Below, piece by piece: positions 9,701 through 19,267 of a DNA stretch of 64,000 nucleotides (the stretch's first letter is position 1; each line of letters starts with the position of its first letter). The notes beneath the pieces were generated by a model, which saw only the letters and a program-made list of their open reading frames with translations, was not told the origin of the DNA and made no database searches. The position numbers were made by a program, and so were the translations under genes. The stretch is from Streptomyces sp. NRRL WC-3618 (lineage in GTDB: Bacteria; Actinomycetota; Actinomycetes; Streptomycetales; Streptomycetaceae): the NCBI RefSeq assembly GCF_001280005.1, contig NZ_LGDW01000489.1:62001-126000 (forward strand). Reading direction: 5' to 3'.

Positions 9701-11092
9701 CTGGACGACCCCGCCGACGCGACCGAACTGAGCGCGCGGGCCGACGTGAGCCCCGCGGTCCTCAAGGGCGGCGCCGTGACGGGCGCGGCTGGCGTGGACG
9801 GCAACGCGCTGACCCTGGACGGGACCGACGACTACGCCACCACCGGCACTCCGCACGTCAACACCTCGTACAGCTTCGCCGTCTCGGCCTGGGTGAAGCT
9901 GTCGAAGACGAAGCCGACCCACGCGGCGACCGTCGCCTCGCAGATCGGCAGTGTGGTGACGGGGCCGGAGCTGTACTACTCCAGCTCCCTGGACCGCTGG
10001 GTGTTCAACCAGCACAGCGCGGACACCGCCGACTCCACGGTGGTGCGGGCCCTGCAGCCCGAGGGCACCGCCGCCTATGGAGGTGAGTGGACGCATCTGG
10101 TCGGTGTGCAGGACACCGTCGCCGACAAGCTGTCGCTGTACGTCAACGGCACCCTGGCCGGCACCACCGCCCTGCCCTCGACCTGGTACGCGGGGGGCGC
10201 GGTGCAGATCGGCGCCAGTGCGTTCGAGGGCAAGGCCACCTCGTTCTTCCCCGGCCAGATCGACGACGTACGACTGTTCGACCGGCCGGTGTCCGCCGGT
10301 GAGGTGCAGCAACTGTTCAAGCAGCGCGCACTGGTCAAGGGCCGCTGGAAGTTCGAGACGGCCACCGGCACCCCGTTGACCTCGCCCGACGCGTCGTCGG
10401 CCGGCAACGCCATGACCCTCTACAACGGTGCGCAGATCGGCTCGGGCTGGGTCGACGGTGCCGTCGCCCTCGACGGCACGAACGATTACGTCGCGGCGTC
10501 CGTGGTGCCGGTCGACACCAGCGCCAGCTTCACCGTCAGCGCCTTCGTCCAGACCGCCGCCGTCCCGACGAGCCCGGTCACCATCATGAGCGCGCCCGGG
10601 GCCAAGAAGAGCGCGTTCGCGGTGCGCTACGAACCCAGCGCCACCCCGGCCACCGATCCGGGCCGCTGGCGGATCGTCACGCCCGACTCCGACAGCGACT
10701 CCGCCCCTGTCTCCGACATCGGCAACGGCATGTTCTACAGCCCCACCGACTGGAACAACGTGGCACTCGTCTACGACGGCTTCTCGAAGGAGATCCGTCT
10801 CTACGTCAATGGCGAGCTCCAGGAGACCGCGTGCGCCGACGCCGACGACGACGGGGTGCAGGACGACACGAGCTGCACCGACACCGTCTCGTGGGCCGAC
10901 GACGTACTGACGTACAAGGCGGCGAAGACCCTGCAGCTCGGCCGGGACACGACCGGTACCACGTCCGGCCAGTACTTCCCCGGTTCTCTGTCCGACGTCT
11001 GGGTTTTCCAGGGCGCGCTGACCGAGACCCAGATCGATCACCTCGCCGTCGGCATGCCGGGCGTGGAGACCACCGTCCCCAGCGGCGACTGA
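6713..11092 (+). CDS. Large secreted LamG-domain protein paired with RHS toxin
   Basis: 1459 residues, exported by the signal peptide that follows MNTHGGRRRLR (hydrophobic TAGVVLSAAIVLAAS). An Ala-rich low-complexity stretch (about 285-330) precedes a DNRLRE-like beta domain near 357-536 (PVFIDPQWYSPKATAWTM, LWRTKDISSSTTWNSQ), then a FnIII-like region, then three concanavalin/LamG modules at about 773-983, 993-1203 and 1210-1453, each with a DGVDDYA/DGTNDYV start and a GAIDEV/GQIDDV/GSLSDVW end. LamG folds usually bind carbohydrates, so it may anchor at cell surfaces. ATG 6713 follows GGGGGAG. It lies 128 bp upstream of the RHS gene in the same direction; LamG/RHS pairs recur in Streptomyces polymorphic toxin loci (family knowledge). 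Confidence 0.85.
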   Translation: MNTHGGRRRLRTAGVVLSAAIVLAASATNNALAVAGERADASASTTAEADGTDGAGAATGAAGDAGTGEDATALAKAAQTGKLVEITSLRGESSEVYATPEGHLEAREHLRPVRTRVDGAWRDIDTTLIRGANGTVAPKVTTVGLSFSGGGFAPLVRMTKNGRELALSWPTELPAPEMNGNTVTYPDVLPGVDLRMTAQQDGFTQLLVVKSAEAAASPELATLRLKLDADGMQVKETADGGLAAIDQGAKSAVFEAPRPVMWDSSTQAPGTATQSATPLAPPASRGTAKRSAAAATEASAPASASAAAQGAPGGSEAVAAESANVAPVGVDVPAGQDALVLTPDSGVLKGKDTVYPVFIDPQWYSPKATAWTMASKYWASSPQYKFNGESDAGLGYCNWSYCAPNDTKRLFYRIPTSKFAGRSVLQAEFVVRNTWSASCSDRSVELWRTKDISSSTTWNSQNAAGFWIDHLRTASFAYGFTGCAAKDAEFDVKSAVQEAAAKKWSTMTFGMKAASETDGYAWKRFSDDAFLRVQYNRPPPQVKMEQLTMEYGGSCKKPASAARVRTLGKIYANNVTDPDGDAVSVEFWAGWDTGDGKGVVTRWKSGRTTAKKSGSDFAITLPSSIPANKTVNWIVRSYDGGQWSPWSSTGDPTGCYFVYDTSVPKAPTVSSVLYPASNPEDPDDPWYDGVGQYGYFVITGAVSDVTKYWYGVNGDPVSANAVTTSAGAAKTVPVLPLKPGLNTFTARSFDAAGNGSEIRTYQFRVKSGQLERADWSMDEAAGATQAVGSAPEEPAVTHGGPTPNVPGKFGKAVQFDGVDDYADTDLATVNTDVSFSVSAWVKLSAMPSEAAVVASQRGNKQPGFELYYSKGYDRWVFNQYSSDTASGTPVRAMATAAGGVKVNEWTHLVGVYSSGEKLLKLYVNGTLVGTTAYTTPWNGRRGMLIGASTPGGTPASFFPGAIDEVKTFEKPLTAAEVSSLYTSNTSGGRPARMVFHLDDPADATELSARADVSPAVLKGGAVTGAAGVDGNALTLDGTDDYATTGTPHVNTSYSFAVSAWVKLSKTKPTHAATVASQIGSVVTGPELYYSSSLDRWVFNQHSADTADSTVVRALQPEGTAAYGGEWTHLVGVQDTVADKLSLYVNGTLAGTTALPSTWYAGGAVQIGASAFEGKATSFFPGQIDDVRLFDRPVSAGEVQQLFKQRALVKGRWKFETATGTPLTSPDASSAGNAMTLYNGAQIGSGWVDGAVALDGTNDYVAASVVPVDTSASFTVSAFVQTAAVPTSPVTIMSAPGAKKSAFAVRYEPSATPATDPGRWRIVTPDSDSDSAPVSDIGNGMFYSPTDWNNVALVYDGFSKEIRLYVNGELQETACADADDDGVQDDTSCTDTVSWADDVLTYKAAKTLQLGRDTTGTTSGQYFPGSLSDVWVFQGALTETQIDHLAVGMPGVETTVPSGD

Positions 11093-11220
11093 ATCTGCCC
11101 AGCCACCGGGAACGGGCCGGCCGCCACCCGCGGTCGGCCCGTTCCCCGGCCACCTGCTTCGCTCCGCCGTGCGCGGTACCCCACTGCCCGCGGAGCCCCC
11201 AACGGGAGGAAGACAAACCC

Positions 11221-14200
11221 ATGACCAGACCACGAGCAAGAACAGGCAGGCCATGGCGCCGGGTGGCGATGGCCACGGCCGCCGTCCTGACCGCGACCCT
11301 GCTCCAGGCGTCGGGTGTGCCCGCCGTCGCGCAGGGCTGGCGCAAGCCCGCGCTGCCGCGGGCCGAGTCGCCGGTCGACGGTGGCCCTGCGGGCAAGGCG
11401 GTGTCCCGCAAGGTGATGAGGGGACCCCGTACGCCCGCCAAGGCACCGGCCACCAGCTGGCCGAAGGCGACTGCCGCGACGGTGACCTTGCGGCAGGAGG
11501 CGACCCGGGTCAAGGGGCTGCCGCTCACCCTGGACACGCAGGTCAAGCGGTCCGCGGACGCGGCCACCGGCACTTACACCGTCAGTACGCTGTCCCGGGA
11601 AGCCGCGCGGAAGACCGGGGTCGACGGGCCCGTCTTCACGCTGACGCCCCGTCAGGGCACCGCGCGGCGCGGCGGCGAAGTGCGCGCCGGACTGGACTAC
11701 TCCTCGTTCGCGGGCCTCTACGGCGGCGGATACGCATCCCGGCTGTCCCTGGTCCGACTGCCGGCATGCGCGCTGACGACACCGCAGAAGAAGCAGTGCC
11801 GTACCACCCAGCCCGTGGCGACCGTCAACGACACCGAGAAGCAGACGCTGACCACGAAGTCGGTCGCGCTCAGCGCGAGGACGGCGACCGTGCTCGCGGC
11901 GACCGCCTCGGCGAGCAGCGACACGGGCGACTACAAGGCCACTTCGCTGGCAGCCTCGTCAACATGGTCCACGGATCAGAGCAGCGGCTCCTTCGCGTGG
12001 TCGTACGACATGGCGGTGCCGAAGGTGCCCGGCGGGCTGACTCCGCAGGTCGGGCTGTCGTACTCCTCCGGCGGTGTCGACGGCCGGACGGGGAACACCA
12101 ACAACCAGGCGTCATGGGTGGGTGACGGTTTCGACCTGGCGCCAGGCTTCATCGAGCGCAGCTACAAGAGCTGCACGGACGACGGGGCGACCAACGCGGA
12201 CGGGAACAAGCCCGGTGATCTGTGCTGGACATACGACAACGCCACCTTGTCGCTGAACGGCTCGGGCGGGGAGTTGGTGCCCAACGGCACCAATTCCTTC
12301 AAGCTCCAGAACGACGACGGCACGAAGATCGACCGGATCTACGGCTCCACGTCCGACGTGCGGTCCAACGGCGCCCGTAACGACGAGTACTGGCGGGTGA
12401 CGACCCCCGACGGCACCCAGTACTACTTCGGCTACAACCGGCTGCCGGGCTGGGCGAGCGGCAAGGAGACCACCGACTCGGCCTGGACCGTGCCGGTCTT
12501 CGGCAACAACGCCGATGAACAGTGCCACGCCTCCACGTTCGCGGCCTCCTGGTGCCAGCAGGGCTGGCGCTGGAACCTGGACTACGTCGTGGATCCGCAC
12601 GGCAACGCCGTCGCGTACTACTACGACAAGGAGACCAACTCCTACGGCCGCAACCTCAAGGCCGCCGACGACACCCCGTACGTACGCGGCGGGACGCTGG
12701 ACCGTATCGAGTACGGCCTGAAGTCCACGGCCGTCTACTCGACGAAGGCGCTCGCCAAGGTCAACTTCACCAACAGCGAGCGGTGCATCCCCGACAGCTC
12801 GACCACGTGCTCGTCCATCTCCACAGGCTCCCAGTACTGGTACGACACCCCGTGGGACCTGAACTGCGAGGCGGGCACCGACTGCGACAACGGCCGGTCC
12901 TCCCCGGCGTTCTTCACCCGCAAGCGGCTGACCGGCGTCACCACCCAGGTGCTGGTGTCCGGCGCCTACAGCAACGTCGACGGCTGGAAGCTCACCCACC
13001 GGTGGGGCATGGCCGACACCGACTACCAGCTGTTGCTCGACTCCATCCAGCGCACCGGCTACGACGGTACGGCCTCGATCACCCTGCCGAAGGTCACCCT
13101 CGCCTACACCCAGCTCGCCAACCGTCTCGACAAGATCGGCGACGGCTACGCCCCGTACATCAAGTCCCGGCTGTCCACCGTCGCCGACGAATCGGGCGGC
13201 CAGATCGACGTCGGCTACTCCGCCCCGGTCTGTGACGCCGCAGCCCTGCCCACCCCGGAGACCAACACCACCCGCTGCTTCCCCCAGTACATCGGCGGCA
13301 GCGCGACCGACGACCCGGACCGCCAGTGGTTCAACAAGTACGTCGTGAACACGGTCACCTCGACCGACCGTACCGGCGGTGCGCCGGACCAGGTCACCAT
13401 GTACGACTACCTGGACGGCGCGGCCTGGCACTACGACGATGACGACGGGATGACCAAGGAGAAGTCCAAGACCTGGTCGCAGTGGCGCGGTTACGGCCAT
13501 GTACGGGTGCGCACCGGTGGCCAGGGCGGCGCCTCGGCGATGAAGTCGCAGACGGACTCGTACTTCCTGCGGGGCATGGACGGCGACCGCAAGACGACGG
13601 CCGGCGGCTCCAAGAGCGTGTCGGTCACCCTCGACTCGGGTGAGGGCGACCCGATCACCGACCACGAGTCGCAGGCCGGATTCGCGTACAAGACCGTCAC
13701 CTACTCCGGTCCCGGTGGGAAGGTGCTCGCCAAGTCGGTGAACCGCCCCTGGTACAAGGAGACCGCGAAGAAGGCCCGCACCTGGGGCACCGTCACCGCC
13801 AACCTCACGGGCAACGCCTCCGGCAGGGCGTGGACCTCGCTGGACGACGGCGCCGGCGCCAAGTGGCGCACGACCGCGACGTCCGACACCCACGACCCCA
13901 CCAGCGGTCTGGTCACCCAGACCGAGGACCTGGGCGACATGGCGACCTCGGACGACGACCAGTGCACCCGCACCACCTATGTCTCCGGCAGCATTCCGGT
14001 GGAGGCCCCCGCGCGGGTCGAGACGGTCGCCAAGGCGTGCGACGCCGCCACCACCAGCCGCCCGGCCGACGTCATGTCCGACGTCCGCACGGCCTACGAC
14101 GGCGGGGCCTACGGCGCCGCGGCCACCAAGGGCGACGCCACCAGGACCGCCAAACTCAAAACCTACAGCGGCACCAGCGCGCTCTACCTGGAGTCCACCT

Positions 14201-17200
14201 CCACCTATGACGGCTACGGCCGGGCGCTCACCACCACCGACCTGACCGCCAATGTCACCGTCACCTCCGCGGGCGCGCTCACCAGGGCTGCCCGCACCGA
14301 CGGACGGACCACCACCACCGCCTACAACCCCACCAGCGGCTTCCCGACGAGCAGTTCCGTGACCACCCCGCCTGCCACGCCCGGTGACAGTGCGACCGCC
14401 CAGACGTCGACCACCGCCTACGAGACGCTGCGCGGGCAGCCGCTCACGGAGACCGACACCAACGGCAAGGTCATCACCTACGCGTACGACGCGCTGGGCC
14501 GCAGCACCAAGGTGTGGCTGGCCGACCGGCTCACGGGTCAGACCCCGACCTACGAGTTCACGTACACCATCACCGACGGCAAGCCGGTCGTGGTCGGCAC
14601 GAAGACGATCGGCAACTCGGGTGCGCAGGACACCTCGTACGCCTTCTACGACGGCTTCCTGCGCCCCCGTCAGACGCAGGCCCCCGGCCCGAACGGCAAA
14701 ACCCTGCTGGCGGACACCTTCTACGACGAACGCGGCCTGACGGCCAAGGAGTTCGCCACCTACTACACCGACACCACCGCGCCCTCCACGACCCTCTTCA
14801 AGCCCGCGGACGCGTTGAGTGTCGAGACCCAGAACCGTTACACCTACGACGGCCTCGGCCGGGTGACCGAGCTGAAGCAGATCGCCGGCAACGGCGACGG
14901 CGGAGCGGTCCTCAACGTCACGAAGACGATCTACGGCGGCGACCGCACCACGGTCATCCCGCCGGAGGGCGGCACCGCGCAGACCACCCTCACCGACGCC
15001 CGCGGCCTCACCACCGAACTGCGTCTGCTGCACTCCCGTGACGCCGGCGCCGCATATGACACCACGTCCTACGGCTACTCGCCGCGCGGTGAGCCGACCG
15101 GGGTCACCGACCCGGCGGGCAACGCCTGGACGTGGACGTACGACCTGATGGGGCGGCTCACCGACACCAAGGACCCCGACAAGGGCGCCAATCACAGTGA
15201 GTACGACGACCGTTCCCAGGCGATCAGCACCAAGGACGCCCGCGGCACTGTCCTCGCCGCCGTCTACGACGGTCTGGGCCGCCAGACCGAGCTGCGTGAC
15301 ACCTCGTCGACGGGCACGCTGCGGGCCAAGTGGGTCTACGACACGATCAGCGGCGCCAAGGGGCAGCTCACCTCCAGCTCGCGGTACGTCGGCACTCAGG
15401 AGTACAAGTCGAGCGTCGTCGCCTACGACCGGCTCTACCGGCCGCTGCGCACGTCGGTGACCATCCCCTCCTCCGAGGGCGCGCTGCAGGGCACTTACCT
15501 GTCAGCGACCACCTACAACGACTCCGGCACCGTGCAGGGCGTCGGCTACCCCAAGGCCGGTGACCTCGCCGCCAACACCGTCGCCTACACCTACGAGGAC
15601 GGCACGCTGCGACCCCTCGGGGTCAGCGGCCCGCAGAACCTGACCGCGAGCACCAGCTACAGCCTCACCGGCAAGCCGCTGCAGTACTCGCTGGCCGCGA
15701 ACGGCGGTAAGACGACGTACGAGACCAACACCTACCAGTGGGGCACCCAGCGACTGTCCACCTCGCGGGTGGACCGTCAGGACATCACGGGCGTAGACCA
15801 GTCCAACACCTACTCCTACGACGAGGCGGGCAATGTCCTGTCCGTCGCGGACACCTCACGCTCCGGCACCGACAACCAGTGCTTCGGCTACGACTACCTC
15901 GGCCGGGTGTCGGAGGCCTGGGCCCAGTCGACCACCAGCTGTGCCACCGCACCGACCACCGGTGTGCTGGGCGGCCCGGCTGCGTACTGGACCTCCTATA
16001 CCTACGACAAGGTCGGCAACCGTTCCACCGAGACCAAGCACGGCGTCACGAGCGGGGCATCGGACACCCAGCGCGCCTACCACTACCCGAATCCAGGGGC
16101 GAGTGCGGTCCGTCCGCACGCGCTGGGCACAGTGGACACCACCGTCGGCACGGTGAAGTCCACCGACAGCTTCACCTATGACGTCGCGGGCAACACCCAT
16201 ACCCGTCTGCTGGGCAACGGCACCTCGCAGACCCTGGACTGGGACGCCGAGGGCCACCTGGCCAAGGTCACCCAGCCGGTGGAGGGCGGCAGCGACAAGG
16301 TCACCGACTACCTCTACGACGCCGGCGGCAACCGCCTGATCGGCCGCACCCCGACGGAGACCACGCTCTACCTCGGTGCCACCGAGATCACTCTGGCGAA
16401 GGGCGCCACGACGGCCAAGGGCACCCGCTACTTCGACGTCGGCGGCGGCCACCAAGCCGTCCAGGCCAACGACGGGACCATCTCCTTCACCCTGGCCGAC
16501 CACCACGGCACCGCCCAGCTGTCCGTCAACGCCACCACCCAGGCGCTGACCCAGCGCCGCACCCTGCCGTTCGGTGGGCCACGCGACACGGGGTCGGGCA
16601 CGTGGACCGGTACGAAGGGCTTCGTCGGCGGCACGATCGACACCGCCACGGGTCTCACGCACCTCGGCGCCCGTGAGTACGATCCGGCGACGGGCCGCTT
16701 CCTGTCGGTCGACCCGGTCTTCACCGCCGGCGACCCGCAGCAGATGAACGGCTACTCCTACGCCAACAACAACCCGCTGACCTACTCCGACCCGGCGGGC
16801 ACGGAGATCGGCTCCAAGCCCAACTCCTGCCAGTACGACGTCAAGTACTGCAGCAAGCACCAGCAGCAGGAAGTCGGCTACGACGCGAAGACCGGCACGT
16901 CCGATTACCACCGCGGCAACATCTACAAGCGCTCCCAGGCCGCGACGAAGAACTGGGTAGCGGCGCACACCCCCGTCACGAACGACATCGATGTAATTGC
17001 GGACCAGTACTGGCACCCCAGGATGAACGGGGAGTTTACGGACGACTTCTGGTACAACCCGGTTTACGAGTCGTCCCAAAAGGGCCAGGAAGGCGTCGCT
17101 TGCTACGGGCGCGAGGGATGCGCTCAGGCCTTCCAATACGTATTGCACGGCGGCAGGGATGTCGAGAAGGCCAAGGAGATCGCGGCGACGTACTGCGTCT

Positions 17201-18084
17201 ACAACGTCGAAGAATGCAATGAGAAGGCCGCGGCCGTGGCGCGTGGCAACGTCATCCGTGACGTCGTCGCGACCGTAGTGCTGGCATATGTGGGCGGCGC
17301 GGCCGGAAGCGATGCGAAACCCTGCAACAGCTTCGTCCCGGGCACCGAAGTCCTCATGGCGGATGGCACCACCAAACCCATTGAGGAAGTGAAGACCGGG
17401 GACAAGGTCCTCGCGACGGATCCGAAAACCGGCCGCACCAGCGTCAAGACGGTCACTGCCGAGATCACCGGCGAGGGCCTGAAGAACCTGGTCAGGATCA
17501 CGCTTTCCATCGAAGTCGACGGCAAGAAGCTGACCACTTCGGTCACCGCGACGGACGGACACCCGTTCTGGGTCCCGCAACTCGGCGCGTGGGTAGACGC
17601 CACCAACCTGACCGTCGGCGAACAGCTCAGCTCGTCCACGCAGGCAGTGGTCCGGATCACCGAGGTCCGGCGCTGGGCACAGTTGGCGACGGTGCACAAT
17701 CTCACCATCGCCGACACCCACACGTACTATGTGGTGGCGGGGGCCACGCCGGTCCTGGTACACAATTGCAATTCCGGCGGAGTGAGCCTCGTGGGCGCCC
17801 GGCAAGTGAGCGGACGGTTTCCCAAGACTGCCGACCCTGGTGAAATCCTTTACCGCCAGAAGGAAGATGGGACGATTACCGCATATGCAAGGTATGACAA
17901 GGATGGGGCGATCGCTCAACGCGCGGACCTGGATCCCAGTTCGGCTGCACATGCCGGCATACCGGCCCCGCACATTCTTGACATGACCAAGCACGTCAAT
18001 CCAAAGACGGGGCAAGTTTTCCGTAACTGGGAAAAGCTACCGCGACCTCTTCTCCCGGAGGAAGAACTCTGCGGCTGCCGGTAG
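11221..18084 (+). CDS. RHS/YD-repeat polymorphic toxin with HINT domain and C-terminal toxin tip
   Basis: 2287 residues. Signal peptide at 1-38 (hydrophobic MATAAVLTATLLQASGVPAVA); an N-terminal shell region; dozens of YD repeats (for example RYTYDGLGRVTELKQ) to about residue 1780; the RHS core signature GAREYDPATGRFLSVDP near 1817-1835 ending NPLTYSDPAG. A ~170-residue linker leads to a HINT autoprocessing domain at 2035-2182: catalytic Cys2035, T2111-D-G-H2114, and the terminal VHNC with His2181, Asn2182 and the next Cys2183. Self-cleavage would free the last ~105 residues, a toxin tip with conserved-looking H2244, H2251 and H2258 (HAGIPAPHILDMTKH) that resembles polymorphic toxin type 24. 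ATG 11221 has GGGAGGAAG upstream. Codon usage becomes AT-richer from about 16980, the usual sign of an exchanged tip. Tip family assignment is from memory. Confidence 0.88.
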   Translation: MTRPRARTGRPWRRVAMATAAVLTATLLQASGVPAVAQGWRKPALPRAESPVDGGPAGKAVSRKVMRGPRTPAKAPATSWPKATAATVTLRQEATRVKGLPLTLDTQVKRSADAATGTYTVSTLSREAARKTGVDGPVFTLTPRQGTARRGGEVRAGLDYSSFAGLYGGGYASRLSLVRLPACALTTPQKKQCRTTQPVATVNDTEKQTLTTKSVALSARTATVLAATASASSDTGDYKATSLAASSTWSTDQSSGSFAWSYDMAVPKVPGGLTPQVGLSYSSGGVDGRTGNTNNQASWVGDGFDLAPGFIERSYKSCTDDGATNADGNKPGDLCWTYDNATLSLNGSGGELVPNGTNSFKLQNDDGTKIDRIYGSTSDVRSNGARNDEYWRVTTPDGTQYYFGYNRLPGWASGKETTDSAWTVPVFGNNADEQCHASTFAASWCQQGWRWNLDYVVDPHGNAVAYYYDKETNSYGRNLKAADDTPYVRGGTLDRIEYGLKSTAVYSTKALAKVNFTNSERCIPDSSTTCSSISTGSQYWYDTPWDLNCEAGTDCDNGRSSPAFFTRKRLTGVTTQVLVSGAYSNVDGWKLTHRWGMADTDYQLLLDSIQRTGYDGTASITLPKVTLAYTQLANRLDKIGDGYAPYIKSRLSTVADESGGQIDVGYSAPVCDAAALPTPETNTTRCFPQYIGGSATDDPDRQWFNKYVVNTVTSTDRTGGAPDQVTMYDYLDGAAWHYDDDDGMTKEKSKTWSQWRGYGHVRVRTGGQGGASAMKSQTDSYFLRGMDGDRKTTAGGSKSVSVTLDSGEGDPITDHESQAGFAYKTVTYSGPGGKVLAKSVNRPWYKETAKKARTWGTVTANLTGNASGRAWTSLDDGAGAKWRTTATSDTHDPTSGLVTQTEDLGDMATSDDDQCTRTTYVSGSIPVEAPARVETVAKACDAATTSRPADVMSDVRTAYDGGAYGAAATKGDATRTAKLKTYSGTSALYLESTSTYDGYGRALTTTDLTANVTVTSAGALTRAARTDGRTTTTAYNPTSGFPTSSSVTTPPATPGDSATAQTSTTAYETLRGQPLTETDTNGKVITYAYDALGRSTKVWLADRLTGQTPTYEFTYTITDGKPVVVGTKTIGNSGAQDTSYAFYDGFLRPRQTQAPGPNGKTLLADTFYDERGLTAKEFATYYTDTTAPSTTLFKPADALSVETQNRYTYDGLGRVTELKQIAGNGDGGAVLNVTKTIYGGDRTTVIPPEGGTAQTTLTDARGLTTELRLLHSRDAGAAYDTTSYGYSPRGEPTGVTDPAGNAWTWTYDLMGRLTDTKDPDKGANHSEYDDRSQAISTKDARGTVLAAVYDGLGRQTELRDTSSTGTLRAKWVYDTISGAKGQLTSSSRYVGTQEYKSSVVAYDRLYRPLRTSVTIPSSEGALQGTYLSATTYNDSGTVQGVGYPKAGDLAANTVAYTYEDGTLRPLGVSGPQNLTASTSYSLTGKPLQYSLAANGGKTTYETNTYQWGTQRLSTSRVDRQDITGVDQSNTYSYDEAGNVLSVADTSRSGTDNQCFGYDYLGRVSEAWAQSTTSCATAPTTGVLGGPAAYWTSYTYDKVGNRSTETKHGVTSGASDTQRAYHYPNPGASAVRPHALGTVDTTVGTVKSTDSFTYDVAGNTHTRLLGNGTSQTLDWDAEGHLAKVTQPVEGGSDKVTDYLYDAGGNRLIGRTPTETTLYLGATEITLAKGATTAKGTRYFDVGGGHQAVQANDGTISFTLADHHGTAQLSVNATTQALTQRRTLPFGGPRDTGSGTWTGTKGFVGGTIDTATGLTHLGAREYDPATGRFLSVDPVFTAGDPQQMNGYSYANNNPLTYSDPAGTEIGSKPNSCQYDVKYCSKHQQQEVGYDAKTGTSDYHRGNIYKRSQAATKNWVAAHTPVTNDIDVIADQYWHPRMNGEFTDDFWYNPVYESSQKGQEGVACYGREGCAQAFQYVLHGGRDVEKAKEIAATYCVYNVEECNEKAAAVARGNVIRDVVATVVLAYVGGAAGSDAKPCNSFVPGTEVLMADGTTKPIEEVKTGDKVLATDPKTGRTSVKTVTAEITGEGLKNLVRITLSIEVDGKKLTTSVTATDGHPFWVPQLGAWVDATNLTVGEQLSSSTQAVVRITEVRRWAQLATVHNLTIADTHTYYVVAGATPVLVHNCNSGGVSLVGARQVSGRFPKTADPGEILYRQKEDGTITAYARYDKDGAIAQRADLDPSSAAHAGIPAPHILDMTKHVNPKTGQVFRNWEKLPRPLLPEEELCGCR

Positions 18085-18157
18085 GTGCAGAGTGCTGCGC
18101 GAACGGGACCGCCGAATGGCCTGCAAATAAAATAGCAACAAAGTAGTGGAGGTCTTA

Positions 18158-18185
18158 GGCGCCCGTCATCATCATGACGGGCGCC
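18158..18185 (+). terminator. Terminator hairpin between toxin and first small gene
   Basis: Perfect 12-bp stem GGCGCCCGTCAT / ATGACGGGCGCC with a 4-nt loop, 73 bp after the RHS stop codon. It should end or reduce read-through into the downstream small genes. Confidence 0.75.
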
Positions 18186-18231
18186 TGCGTTTCAAATCTG
18201 CACTCGGCAATGGGCATAAAAGGAGCTATCG

Positions 18232-18714
18232 ATGGACAATCCCATGGAGTATCCCAAAATTGCATCTTGGACGGAGGAGTGGGGAGGTGCCGTTGATTAC
18301 GTAGATTATGTAAAACGTAATGGCGACATGGCATTGCTTGTAGCATTTTCTCGAATCTTTTGGCCTCGTTTTGTCGAAGCGGGGGGCTGCGTGCTGTGGG
18401 ATCGCGCTTACGAGGAGTCAAATTTCAACGTCTGGCAGGAGAACCTCTCGGGTGATACCCAAAGAATCGAAGCGACGCTGAATCAATTGAGAGTATGGCA
18501 GGTTGTCGAATCAGAAGACACGGACGAGGATTGGCAGGCGCTAGAATTTATTGCCGCATGCATCGCAAAATCTTGGAGGGCCGCTTTGCACGCAGAATTC
18601 CCTGACCGAGCTTTCGACGTCCGAATCATCAACTCCGAGGATGGGCCCATCGTTACCTTTTCCTCTGGTGCCGGTCCGGTGACTACTGACCGTAGCGAAA
18701 ATACGGAGGTGTGA
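18232..18714 (+). CDS. Putative immunity protein for the RHS toxin tip
   Basis: 160-residue acidic, Trp-rich soluble protein (WTEEWGG, NVWQENL, DEDWQALEF, AKSWRAAL), no signal peptide or membrane segment, not recognised as a named family. It is the first gene after the toxin. Over 18241-18480 I count 123 G/C of 240 bases (51%), far below the flanking genes, matching the low-GC toxin tip and suggesting the pair was acquired together. Assignment as immunity rests on position, size and composition. The ATG follows AAGGAGC at 9 bp. The next gene starts 4 bp after its stop. Confidence 0.6.
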   Translation: MDNPMEYPKIASWTEEWGGAVDYVDYVKRNGDMALLVAFSRIFWPRFVEAGGCVLWDRAYEESNFNVWQENLSGDTQRIEATLNQLRVWQVVESEDTDEDWQALEFIAACIAKSWRAALHAEFPDRAFDVRIINSEDGPIVTFSSGAGPVTTDRSENTEV

Positions 18715-18718
18715 GGCG

Positions 18719-19096
18719 GTGAATGTCTTGCGCGGTGACTCGACCGGGGAACTGGGGCTCTCCGGGACCCGCTCGGAACTGCTGGCCCTCGGGCGGGAGT
18801 TGCGGAGCGTGCACTGGGAGATTCCGCTGGAGAAGGTCTCCGATCCGTTCCCGTACAGCAGGTTGTTGTCACTTATCACGTTCCGGCGAGCGAGCGGGAA
18901 GGTCATGATCTCGTCGTCCGGAGACAGGGAATCCCTGGATGTCCAAGGCGGACCGGAGTCTCTGTCTCTCCTTGCCGACAATATCGAGGGCTTCGCTTCG
19001 GAGGCGGACGTGGACGACCACCTTCACGTGGACTGCTGCGGGGACCACGACTATCTGGCTGAGGGGTCGGGATCGGTGGTCGTCGCCATCGGTTAG
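18719..19096 (+). CDS. Imm32-like small protein (putative immunity)
   Basis: 125 residues starting with GTG; GGAGG overlaps the preceding stop region, so the two small genes are coupled. The C-terminal half reads SGKVMISSSGDRESLDVQGG, ESLSLLADNIEGFA, DHLHVDC, a pattern like the Imm32 family of polymorphic-toxin immunity proteins (a 'leave one strand, LA-NI helix, HLHxD strand' organisation). No signal peptide. It either neutralises the present tip or is retained from an earlier one. Family match is by eye only. Confidence 0.55.
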   Translation: MNVLRGDSTGELGLSGTRSELLALGRELRSVHWEIPLEKVSDPFPYSRLLSLITFRRASGKVMISSSGDRESLDVQGGPESLSLLADNIEGFASEADVDDHLHVDCCGDHDYLAEGSGSVVVAIG

Positions 19097-19127
19097 TCGC
19101 AGGACCGCTCGCCTTGTCGCAAACGCG

Positions 19128-19160
19128 CTTGCCCGCCCCATGGAGAATGGGGCGGCCAAG
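19128..19160 (+). terminator. Terminator hairpin after Imm32-like gene
   Basis: 14-bp arms CTTGCCCGCCCCAT and ATGGGGCGGCCAAG with one mismatch and a 5-nt loop, 31 bp after the preceding stop codon. Confidence 0.7.
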
Positions 19161-19267
19161 GGCGTTTCGCTTCGGATCAGCGGCCGCTTCGGCTGCGGGT
19201 GTCAGTCCAACTGGGGCGCCGTGCACTCCTGGGATCGGCCCTCAGCGTCCTGCTGGATTGGTGATGG

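Noticed and set aside
7562..11446. Very long open frame antisense to the LamG gene (also 12112-15195 and 15856-18015 antisense to the RHS gene)
   Set aside because: Such frames are shadows of third-position GC bias in high-GC genes; translations are low-complexity Gly/Arg/Val/His strings without domains or ribosome sites.
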